This document shows positions 1 to 10,800 of a stretch of DNA of 64,000 nucleotides, piece by piece. Below the pieces are notes generated by a model. That model worked only from the letters and a program-made list of their open reading frames with translations, ran no database searches and was not told the origin of the DNA. The first letter of the stretch is position 1. The number at the start of each line of letters is the position of its first letter. The stretch lies in contig CM043798.1 in NCBI GenBank assembly GCA_023974075.1, forward strand, positions 6,732,173-6,796,172. The letters run 5' to 3'. The stretch is from Chaenocephalus aceratus. Lineage: Eukaryota; Chordata; Actinopteri; Perciformes; Channichthyidae. The position numbers and the translations under genes were made by a program.

Positions 1-390
1 AAAGGGTCTGCTTTTAAAGTGCATAGTAGTTTTATTACAGTGTATTATTGTCATTACAACCTCGAGACATGTTTACAGGCTGTCTCTGTCCCAGCATGCC
101 CCAGGCTGCTCACACACATGCAAACCTGTGGGCAGAGCCAAGTGACAGAGCCAAGTGACTCAAGGAGCGAATCAGTAACTGAATCCTTATGTGACGCATA
201 TTTTGAGCTGTGTCCGACTCAAGCAGCCTTCTACGTGATGTGGTTTATGGTCTGCAGCGATGAATAACACTTCCTCAAGGTGCAGTCCCTCATCTCCTGC
301 AGGATAAGGGGGCAGAAGTGGCTGTGTGACTGTAAAAAGTGTTGACGTAGGTTTGGTCACACATGAAGCTCTTGTCATTAGCCTTAATTT

Positions 391-935
391 TAGCGGTGGA
401 ATGTCACTAAGTAAATTTGCTCAAGTGCTGTCCTTAAGTAAAAAATAGGTATAGAGTATTTTAACATCATGCTACTTCATACTTTTACTCCACATTCTGA
501 AGGCAAATGTTGTACTTTTTAGTCCTCTACATCTATTTGAGGTATTTAGTTACAAGCGACTCTGGTATCAAATAAGTCCTTATCATATATTATTATTATT
601 ATTATTTATTACATTGCATTTTATATTTATTATAAGTTAAGCAACCCAGTAGTATATATAGTGCTTCAAATAAACCCCCTTTACCAAGTGGAACATTGGA
701 AGTGATGAACACATTATTGCATCAATAATTAATAATACAAAATGTTTTATTATATTATTGTATATACATATGCTTAAATGGGCCATACTGCATAATGAGT
801 ACTTTGGTACTTAAAGTATATTTTTGATGCTAATACTTGCAGGACTTGTACTTGTAACTGAGTATTTTTACACAGTCGTATTGCTACTTTTACCTAAGTT
901 AATATTCAGAGTACTTCTTCCACCTCTGATTAATT
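391..935. repeat. Dispersed teleost repeat rich in 'acttaagtaaaagtac' motifs
   Basis: AT-rich sequence with recurring AAGTA/TACTTT words, ending agagtacttcttccacctct. The same composition and ends recur near 15240, 18290 and 40240. This is the abundant fish repeat bounded by ggtggaagaagta. I cannot assign its class. No coding capacity. Confidence 0.5.
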
Positions 936-1005
936 AACAAGTATGATCCTGCACCTTTAGAGAAAATATCTTCATACACTGTGAACATGGCAGCTCATGC
1001 AGGGG

Positions 1006-1040
1006 AAGAGCAAAGCCCCCCCCCCCCCCCCCCTACGGTC
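1006..1040. repeat. Poly-C tract
   Basis: About 19 consecutive C at 1016-1034, a homopolymer with no other recognisable context. Confidence 0.7.
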
Positions 1041-1560
1041 AGGGGAGTGCTCCAGAAACACGAGTTCTGTTAGGGACACTGCGTATGCAAATACTGCTGT
1101 TGTGGTGCTGCCGGATGTTTCTGTGCTCTGAAGGTGACCAACGGATGATAAAGTACTGTGCAGTCTTTTTTTTTTTTAAAGGTAAACATTTAGGATGGTA
1201 ACTGCAAATAATATAAATGTATTGAAATAAGTGGGATATATAAAAAGTAGATGTTTTGCACACTGTAATTTAGCAGAGCAGGTAGACAGAAGCTGGCTTA
1301 TGCTCCCCTCTATTGGCTGAACGCTGATACAGGACACAGGTTAGTGAACTGCTCACTCAGTTCATACCAGTCACACAGAAGCTACCTTGAACACATATGT
1401 TCTAATGACACCAGAATAATGAATATAACACGCATGTCCTAGCTTAACAGTATATCTGGGCCAGAGTCATACAACCAGGCATGTTATGACTGTACTCCTG
1501 TCCTTCAGCTGTGCGTGTGTGTGTGCGTGCGCTATCATGTCAGCACCAGGCTCTTTTTGA

Positions 1561-2151
1561 TCACACACACGCTCGTGAACTGTCAGCGGGGGGGGGGGGG
1601 GGGGCTCGTGAACTGTTACCGCCAGAGCCTCGCTGCTGTGGAGCGCATTGCGCATAAGATGAGGCCCCCTGCGTAAAATGAGGCCCCACGCACTCTGCGT
1701 CGTCTGCGTGTAGGGAGGGGCGGCCCTGCTCAGCGGGATCATTGCTTTTTGGATAGTGCAGACTGATGGTTATACGGGTAAACCCCAGTGTGCTGGCAAT
1801 GTTTTCAAACTCTCCATTTATACTGAGGGCCATTATCAGACTTAACAGCCTCTGGTATGTCTGGCCAAGGATGCTTTCAGGGTTTGTATCACAGCAGAGG
1901 CTGTTGTGATATTCGTTGGTAAGCTTGAGATGTCTGCTGTGACCGTCTACTGTGACTACATAGTTCTCATTGTTCCATGTGAACAGAACTCTTTTCCAAG
2001 TCCTGTCTGGGATCTTGTGGGTTATCATGGGATCTTCAGTGTTAAAAGCTCTTTGTTCGTACACTTTCCAGTGGTCTGCAGTGTCTGAGCTTTCTCTCCA
2101 ACCCAAAGGAGTCTTTAGGGTTTTACTTTGTTCAGAAAAAATCTGATCCAC
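1561..2151 (-). CDS. Unidentified ORF, 196 codons, coding-like in its first two thirds
   Basis: The reading frame starts MDQIFSEQSKTLKT and runs through WKRVLFTWNNENYVVTVDGH and ILGQTYQRLLSLIMALS. Composition is that of a real protein rather than chance translation up to about residue 140. After that it crosses low-complexity GC-rich sequence and a G tract giving poly-Pro, so the tail is probably spurious. I recognise no domain. It could be an exon, a decayed gene or transposon-derived coding sequence. A second coding-like ORF lies on the same strand about 1 kb upstream (3129-3359). Confidence 0.35.
   Translation of the reverse strand: MDQIFSEQSKTLKTPLGWRESSDTADHWKVYEQRAFNTEDPMITHKIPDRTWKRVLFTWNNENYVVTVDGHSRHLKLTNEYHNSLCCDTNPESILGQTYQRLLSLIMALSINGEFENIASTLGFTRITISLHYPKSNDPAEQGRPSLHADDAECVGPHFTQGASSYAQCAPQQRGSGGNSSRAPPPPPADSSRACV
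1571..1618. repeat. Poly-G tract between two direct repeats
   Basis: A run of about 17 G (1588-1604) sits between two copies of GCTCGTGAACTGT. It looks like a slippage or duplication product. It creates the Pro-rich end of the minus-strand ORF that crosses it. Confidence 0.6.
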
Positions 2152-4757
2152 ATGAAGTTTATTTTTGGGCCATGCTTTGGGTTGCTAGCATCCATATGAA
2201 ATTAAATAGTAAAATGTTACTATTTCCATGGTCATAGGCACTGCAGCCCTCTACAATTATTCACATCATGTTTCATAAGTGGCCAGTCTGGGCACAATTG
2301 TGCTTCCAAAAACAACATGTTATAAACATGAAGTGAAATGCAGTGTATGGTTTCAAAAGACAAAAGACAAAGTTAATTTCTTCTGTACACATTTAGTCTG
2401 CATGTCTTTTTATCATAAAGACTGACCAAAGTTAAACATAACTGGTGGCAGAGTTTACTCTTCTGGCCTCAGCAGATACAGAACGTTATTCACCTACAGA
2501 CACAGTTAATATCATTGGAACGGACTGTAACCAAAATGTTGGACACATGAAATGAATGGGAGGCCAAAGAACCAGGCCACAAACGTTGCACTAAAGAGAT
2601 ATGGGCACGCTGCACAACACAGGACAGTAGAATGGTTATTTGATCACAAACATCAAGGCAACTTGGATTACTTGCAAGGTAACAATAAGGCACCCTCTTT
2701 GACCAACTGCTCTACTGATGAGCACGAATGCCAAGATAATAACACACAATGAACATTCCACTCAGACATTTGAACAGTTAATACTTATCTTTCATACATT
2801 GTGCTTATGAATATTTGTAACACTGGGTTCACGCTAGTGTTAAACCCAAGCGTTTCAGATGTAGTGATATAGCATGTACTGTATGCATGCACTGAACAAA
2901 CTGAAACCTAGTATGAACTAACATAACTATAATATAAACTGACTTGAACCTAATACAGTTATGTGAAATTCTTTGACATAATACACTTATTGAAAGTCAA
3001 TGTTTCAGTTTTTCAGTGTTGTGGAAAATGAATGTATGAGTAGGTAATGCAGCACACAGCAGTTTAGGAGACACAAATATCAAAACAAATACCATGTTAT
3101 ATTGTTACCGTTTCATATCAGCAGCAAATCATTTTAAATAAAGAGCCCTTCCTTTCACACCGCAGATCCAGTACATGAAGTCGGATTCTACAGTTGGTAG
3201 ATCTCCTCCATTCACAGAGGCATGTTTGGCAACGTCTGAGAAAAGGGCAATGTGTCGAGTGGTTGTATAATGAACTGTTTTGCCAAGATATGTGCCATTA
3301 GACTGTCCACCTCCATGCAATGGTGTAAAAACATGAAACAAACAATGCATTATTATCATGATTAAAAAGTAGTGAATGTTACGTCTTCAAAATCAAGGTT
3401 GATGCTTACTTAGATAAAGTATTTTTCTAATAATTGGGGAGAAAACTCAAATACTATTTCTGTGTTCCAGCGTGAAGACCAGTATAAAGGAGGAATAACT
3501 GTCTGTGTGTTGAATCCCAACACTACGGCTTATGGGGATGCACATATTTAGACATGTTCTATGTGTTCACTTGTTTATTTGGCTATACGTTAACATTTAC
3601 AGTTATATTAACAGACTGGCTTTTATAAATGAGTTTTAACTACAGCATTTAACTCCATCTTCCCTTCAAGCTAGCTGCAAACATTAGCTGATGATCTCCA
3701 GTGATGTTTCTGCATGTTTGCATTATTTGTGGCTGATCAGATTAGCAAGACTCTGGTCACAGGCAAAAAACAGGTTTCTCAACATAACACACCCTGAGGG
3801 AGAGTCAATGTAATTCTGATCACCAAAAGTCAAAATGTATGGATTTGAGGGTGGCAGTACAACTTTAGTCCTGCAAAGAGCACACATGTGTGTGCAGTAT
3901 CTCTTTAAAGACGGCGTGTGTGTATCCAGGAACTTGAGCTGTCCAAAGTTGTTCAACTTGTTTTGTGTACATGGAAAAATCTTAGCTCTGTCCCTAACAG
4001 AATAACAATTCTCTAATGGTGTGTTATAATGACGTAAAATACAAATGATGGTTGACTGTTTTAAACCCAGAACAACTTTGGCAATGGAAAAAAAAGAAAA
4101 TTAACAATCCAGTCATGGCATGTTTTCATAGGAACATTTGTAAAATGGCTTAGTTCTGAATTACAATAACACATTACTACTTTCACATTCTAGTAGGCAG
4201 TTTCTATCCCATATACAATATAGTGAGCACATCCAAAAGCAATACGCCTTGAAAAAGGATGTGACAACACTGTGTTATGAGTTGAGCACCCTCAGCCGGT
4301 TCTAAAACTGCACAAACGCTAGGTAAACCTGTTATAGGTTTAATAATTGATAGGGACTCATTTGAATATTTTTAGACTTAGGAGATTCAAACATACAACA
4401 ATAAATATGCTAATGAATTCTGAATATTTTTCAATTTTTCCAAAGCCCTAATTAAGATAACACCCCGTCCCCTTCGACATGTATCACTTCAGAAGACTAC
4501 ACATCATATTTGCATTAAAACTTCAATAAGATCTAATAAACACTAGTCTAATAAATATTTGTGATTAAACAAAATCTTAAAACTGGACTCAGTGTTGCCA
4601 CAGTGCAGAACTAAAGGGTTCCTAGGATAGTGCCTTGGGGTACACCTGCCCCCTGGCTGTTGGCGGAGGTCCCAGCAGTGAGCATTGGCAGCTCCCTGGT
4701 CCCATGGTGTCTGGATATGGCAGTCACCATCCTTCAGTTGGTCACTAACCCTTTATT
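2152..4757. other. 3' flank of acer3, no further gene seen
   Basis: AT-rich sequence beyond the acer3 stop. Apart from the short ORF at 3129-3359, I see no coding region, tandem array or bounded transposon. A stretch near 2970-3020 (gtcaatgtttcag) resembles one near 26650-26700, so part of it is dispersed repeat. Confidence 0.4.
3129..3359 (-). CDS. Unidentified short coding-like ORF
   Basis: Reads ...GGGQSNGTYLGKTVHYTTT, then IALFSDVAKHASVNGGDLPT and FMYWICGVKGRALYLK before a stop. The protein-like composition and the neighbouring same-strand ORF at 1561-2151 suggest one broken or spliced gene. No family was recognised, and splice sites linking the two were not found. Confidence 0.25.
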   Translation of the reverse strand: MIIMHCLFHVFTPLHGGGQSNGTYLGKTVHYTTTRHIALFSDVAKHASVNGGDLPTVESDFMYWICGVKGRALYLK

Positions 4758-4811
4758 TCAGCTCGTCTTCTGTGGTTCAATGTGCAATGTGGGCCAAACT
4801 CCACAAACAAA
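4758..4811 (-). CDS. acer3: acer3 exon 11 (C-terminal tail, in the family frame)
   Basis: Acceptor ...ttgttcag, then TTT GTT TGT GGA GTT TGG CCC, encoding [17 protein letters not shown] and a TGA stop. It aligns with the human tail FLFGIWP...EP. It is in frame only if one base is restored in exon 10. Its preservation argues that the exon 10 lesion is recent or a sequencing error. Confidence 0.85.
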   Translation of the reverse strand, partial: FVCGVWPTLHIEPQKTS

Positions 4812-7800
4812 CTGAACAAAGATAGGAAAATAATAATAATAGTCTTTGAATAATAATTCAATTACTGAATTAATACAATCATTCAATAAATAAAAGCTAT
4901 GATAATTACAAAGGCTTGGGGCTAAACCTACCTTTATATTGGTCTGTGCTTGAGGTAGGTTGACCTGATCTGCAGGCTAAAAGAAGATGAATATTAGATT
5001 TTAAATAAATAAATGAACTAGCTCACTCCAATAAAACTCACAGCTGGAGCTTACCTTAGAAGTATGTGCAGGTAGGATCCAAGGCCAGTGAAGATGTGCC
5101 ACCAGGCATGGAACTGTGTTGCTACTCCAACACCGGAGGGAAGTTTTTCTCTACTGGCTCTGAGAGACAGAAAAAAACATGAATTGTATCTCCAACTGTA
5201 TGAGATTCTTCTAAAGAGGGTGCTAATAAGTTGTCTTATTAAAGTATTTTTATTGATTGTATTTTATCAATCAAAAAATCTAAACATGCATTCTGCATTT
5301 TGGATACGAAAATACAGTTCAATTTAAGATTCTTATTTCACAGTAAATAATCTGAGAGATTCCTGTCCTTGATTAATGTAACGGACTGTTTATGTAAACA
5401 TTTTCAACCAGTATTATTAAAACTGCTGTCCGAATTCCAAAAAATAAGCAAATGCTTCAATAATAAGAGGAACCTTACTATTGTTCCATGTCTAATACTC
5501 ACCTTAATGTGTTGCAGAAGATATTGTCGATGTTCCACAGTAGGAACCCTAACAAAAAGACTCCTAAGGAGGTGTAACACAGCGGTCTGAGCCATGGGTA
5601 CACCCTAACATTGAAACAGAAACCACAAAGAAACCCATTAGCAAGTTATTTCTACACAGAAGATTGATGAACAATAATTCCTTTGATATATAAATGTTTA
5701 ACAATGAACGCTCTTGAAAAAACATACCATGTAACAATGAAGAGAGATCGCATCACTAGGCAAGCTACTAGAGCTCCATACATGACCTGGGAAAAGACAC
5801 ATTTCATTATGTTTGGCCTTGAACATGGCAACGTCAAATTAACATTCTGTCTCCCAACTATTTATACATTTTGCTGGACGGTAGTGATGTTACGTATTGC
5901 GCCGAGGCTTCGGAGCGTGTGTCGAGTAATCCCCGAAGCTTTTTGTGAAGTTTGTATAGAGGCTTGTATCGTTTTGGGCCAGTGACGTCACCGATGACAA
6001 AAGAAGCCTCGCTGCCTGTCGATACCACGTGACCTGCTTCAGAAAGTGCTTTAGATCGGTTGAACCCTATGGTTGAACCACAATGCTCATAATATCCATG
6101 GATGTATAATAAGAACCATATTACCCTCCTGTACCCGGGCCCGGTGACACGATGGAATTAAAAGAGCTCAGACTGTCACAGTTTGCTTTCTCACTCACCT
6201 ATTTTCTGCATTAACTTTCCTAGTCACCTGGTAGTCACACCCTGTCTCTCTCTCACTCTGTTACACCCATCAGCTCCATTAGTATATGGCCCACTTCACT
6301 TTCACCTCAGTGCCAGATCGTACTTTGCAGCATGCCAGTCTTTCCCGCATTACCCTTCAGATTGCTCTCCCGGTTTCGACCCTGCCTGTCCCCGACCAGC
6401 CCTTTGCCTACTATCTGCCGTTTTGTCTCCTACCAGCCTATTGCCATCAATAAAGCTGGTTACCGACTATCCCTGGTTTCCCGTGTCTGCATTTTGGTCC
6501 TCAGCTCGTTTGTGACACAGACCCTCACTTATAGAGGTCGAACATGTCATAAGTATAAATCAATAAAAGCATAAATAAATGTAGGAATAAAAACATGACA
6601 GCATAAATAAATGAATAAATACAGGAATAAATAGTATGCAGTGTTTTCAGGTGGATTCAGCGTGTGTGCTGCGGCTCAGCTGGAAAGCAGTTTGACTCAT
6701 AACCGCAGGGTTCGCTGGTTCATCGACTGGTCAATACGTCTTTTGTTTGTTTATAAAAGCTACAGCTAAATGAGATAATGCAGTTAATAAATGTATTCTT
6801 TGATATGGTTTAGCCTTTCTCCGGCTACAACATGGTTACGTTTACAAATCCCTCTTTGCAATGTTACCAGCCTCCTTAGGCTTTTCAATCACAATCTTAA
6901 ACTGGAACACTTTTTCAAACTAAAACAGGAAAACAAAGACAGATCTAGACAGGACACATTTTATATGACTGAGCTCTGGTGGGAACCCATTGCTGAATTC
7001 CAGGCAGCCAATGTACATTGATATTATTGATAACATAAACTTTGAACACAGTCCTCTAGCATAACCCTTTCAGATAGAGCGCTGCAGTAATGATATATTT
7101 CTGTAGGCCGACACGGTGGTAAGCATCACAAGGGCTCCCGTAACATTTTTTTTCCCATTGATGTAAAAAGATAACGTTAGGCTTTAAACTAACTACATCA
7201 CCGTCACATGACTTTATGTCTGACTTTACTGACATATCGTATGTTGTAGAATAAAATATGAGAATCTCTTAAGCTTGTGTTTACCACAGGTCTAACCAAA
7301 AACTCTCAAAACTGTTAACTTCGAGACGAGGGAACCGGATGTGGAAAAATACTAACCCATTTTCCAAATTTGATGACTCATTCCTGCACCTCTCTATACA
7401 AGCATTGTTGTCTCTCAAATGTGGTTCAGCCAAACAGTTTTGTTTCCTTGAGTGTAATGAGCATATACAGCCAGTCATCAGTCAGTTATTGATTTGTTTG
7501 ACACATCCACATACATGAGGAAACCATTCCAAAATAAGTACCTGCAGTCAGCACAATCTATATTTAAAGGAAGTAGGAAGCTAAAGTCCCCATTATCAGT
7601 TGGGCTCTAAACCACCATAAAGCAATGTGATTAGTAAACAAAGGCTGCTCTGTCCCATTGTCCTTTAACAGACATGGCTTTGTGTTGAGTTCAGGGCATT
7701 GTATTTGGGTTAATAGCTGCACCCTAACTGTAAAAAGATAAATACAGGGTTTCTGCTGAGCCTAGGTACACTCCGTCCCAACCATGGAGTATTAGATGTT

Positions 7801-10800
7801 TTTTTATTTTTAAGTGTAAGAAGACAAAGAAAAGTGTAAAAAGTGTTAAAACTTTAAAATATATATTTGAGTTTTAGGTGCAAACTCCATTTAAAATCCT
7901 GTATGTTGTATTTTGAATCGTTTTGCATAATGTCTTTGGTATGAAATTCTACTTTGTGTTTAACATCCAACATGCAACTAAGTGTTTTTGTGCTGAGTTA
8001 GCAAGCCCAATGTTTAGTTAAGGTTGACTTGACTTCAGGCCCGCTGCGCCCAAACAGCAAACAATGAGCGATCTGATACAGTTGAGCAAGAAACAAAGTA
8101 AAACCTCACCTGGTGAAAGACTGGCTCCTTCCACTGTAAGTACACCTGCAGGAGGAAATACTCTAAATAAATGATGTACATTATGGTTCAAACTTAATCA
8201 GTGTAAAAGTGAAAGAGGATACTCACCAATGTGACTGAGACACTGAAGATTATTAATAATGCTATGGGAAATAAACTGATGGTGTTTTCTTGTTTGAAAC
8301 ACTCGTATCTAAAAAAAAAGAAAAACGTGTTTATTTGACATGTTCAGCTTTAGGAACAATAAAGGGAAAAAAAGATATAATGAAAGGATGCATGTGTAAC
8401 ACATTATTCTAAGTGGAGATATATCTCCACACTCTACAATCAATTAATTGATCCATTTATTTGCCACATGAAGTCCCAACTTCAGTGAAATTAATCATCT
8501 GCTCTGGCAGACCAGCACACAGAGAAAGAAAGCTGAGCGGCAGCATCCATTGAAATCAACAATAATCGCAGTGCCTGATATCTCCAAAAGAGACGCAGCC
8601 ACCAACGCCATCCAGCCTGTTATCTAACAGCAACACATTGCCTGAAAGGATTCAAGGCCGGTGTCCAAATCCTTCGCACTATTTTTAGATTTTGAAGGCA
8701 CACAGTTAAAAAAGGGGGATTTTCAGCCTATATAGAGTAGACTATCTGCTGTTAAAGGAGGGCAAGGTGAGTTGCCCTGGAGAAAATGTTTAGCTTTGCT
8801 AAAGCAGTAGGCAATCCTCTACATTCTCTGGGTGCAGCTTCCATTGTCCAGGTAGGACTCCCCCTCTGGATGTCTGACTATTTCCTTCCGTTTAATCAAT
8901 TAACATAGAAACCTTAACATCTACTGGATATCTTTAGTCAGGGTCAGGCCCTAACAGATCTAGAATCAGTTAAGAATCACGTGTCCTTTACAATATAGAA
9001 TGCCTCAGTCACTTGAAAAAGACACCCTGTACTTTCTTGTAGTGGATCAAGTGATGGATGAGTGATTCACTAGTTCAATATTTTCTCAGTCAACGTCGTT
9101 AGTAATTAAACAGCAATTCATCTAAAAGGTTGAGCCACTTACAGGCAGTAGACAAAGACGCATGTGCTGTAAATCATTGGCAACTCATCCAGTAACTGCA
9201 AATCAGAACACAAAGAAAACACATACTGTATCAGTACATTTATAAGATTGCAGTCTTTCATTAAGACATTGCAGCAAATATTTCCATTTCATTGCGAGTC
9301 TGATTCATGCATGTTCATCAAATTGAGATAATTGTATGTACTTTTGCTGATAATATATTAACAATTTAATGTTTTACTGTAGCCCACCTGCATCTCATAT
9401 AGCAGCGTCATGTGGAAGCACCAGGAACCAACGCCAACAGCTGGACAATGGACAGACAACCCCATAAAACATTAAAACTGAAAGTCAGGACATTCTTAAA
9501 CAATGTGATTAATGAGATCAGAAGAACGCCCGGACAGTCTGTTCTCAATCGCTACGATATGTAAACAAGAGGTTTGTTTGATAATGCAGAGCCGGGTAAT
9601 TGGTGGTTTCAACAGACTTACCTGCCAGTCCGAGGAAAGAGCAGACGTAGCGAAATTCGAGGCCGTCTCGAAACGTCTGGATGGCCCCGTAAATGGGAGG
9701 AAGGATCATAATCAGGTTGCTGACAGTGTTCCCTGTTCAACAAGACACCAGAGACAAGTTAGATCCAGGCGACACTACCCTGTATACGACATTTGAACAC
9801 CTCTGAATGACCTCTGATGGGTGATTGGGTGACATGAGGGACCTGAGAGGGAGACAGGCTGGGCTACATGTAGTGATCATTATAACACCAGCATGAACGG
9901 GGTTTGCAAACTGCACTATGATTGCTGTCATTTTGTATTATTTAGGTTTGCATTGTTTAAGTAATTAGTCATGTAAAAAATTTAAATATTTTTTGTTAAA
10001 CAGATGTTACAAAGTGCTTCACAAGACAATAATAGCAGAACAATTAAGTAAAAGTATATTAAATAATGTAACTATTAAATAAAAACATCACAGACCATCA
10101 ATAATACAAGTTATTTGGAGTTATTTAAAACAAATATAATCTTTTACATACAAAAGAAAGTTATAATAAAGGTTGTATATATTGTTCGCTGTCAAAACAT
10201 AAATACAATAACAACAAAATAAATGAAAAACAAATCATCAGTATCGACTATCAGCCTCTTTGTTATTTTAACGGCTCATTTTACAACTGGTGTATCATTA
10301 CTTACAATAGTTGATTTTTGAGGTCTTCATGATTTAATATAACCCCCATCATTCTAGCTATTGGTTGATAGAAAGCGTTTCATAAATCTTAAATTGCTTT
10401 TTCATGGCCTAAGTACATTAAATAGTTTTGGGGGGTTGGCATGTTCTGTTATCGCCCATACAGTATGTGCTATATTTAGCCCTACTCCTACTGGTTTTTC
10501 CTGGTTTTCTATTATTCGTCATTCACTGTTTTATATTTATACCCACACTGACTCCCACCGTAATTAACCTGTTCTTTTTTAAATTGTAAGTTTGAGTCTT
10601 ACAAAGAAAGAAGGTTCTGGGTGGTAACTCACCAATGCGCTTTGGCCTTTCTAGGAGAGGGGTGTGGGTTTTCTCTTGGGGCTCTTAGATTTGAATTTGG
10701 AATTGAATTGTCGGTGTGTTTCAGCCCAGTGATTGAATGGTGACCTGTCAATGCTTACCCTGCCTCTCCGGATGGATGGATGAATATTATTGGTGGACTG

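Noticed and set aside
4752..4757. AATAAA right after the acer3 stop codon
   Set aside because: It begins directly after TGA, leaving almost no 3' UTR before cleavage. Probably not the main polyadenylation signal.
4630..4815. Plus-strand ORF starting MPWGTPAPWLLAEV
   Set aside because: Antisense to acer3 exon 11 and its downstream sequence.
6655..6740. tRNA-like stretch (cggctcagctgg, gactcataacc, gggttcgctgg)
   Set aside because: A-box and B-box-like words and a CAT anticodon-like triplet are present, but the anticodon stem does not pair and the acceptor stem is not recognisable. At best a remnant of a tRNA-derived SINE.
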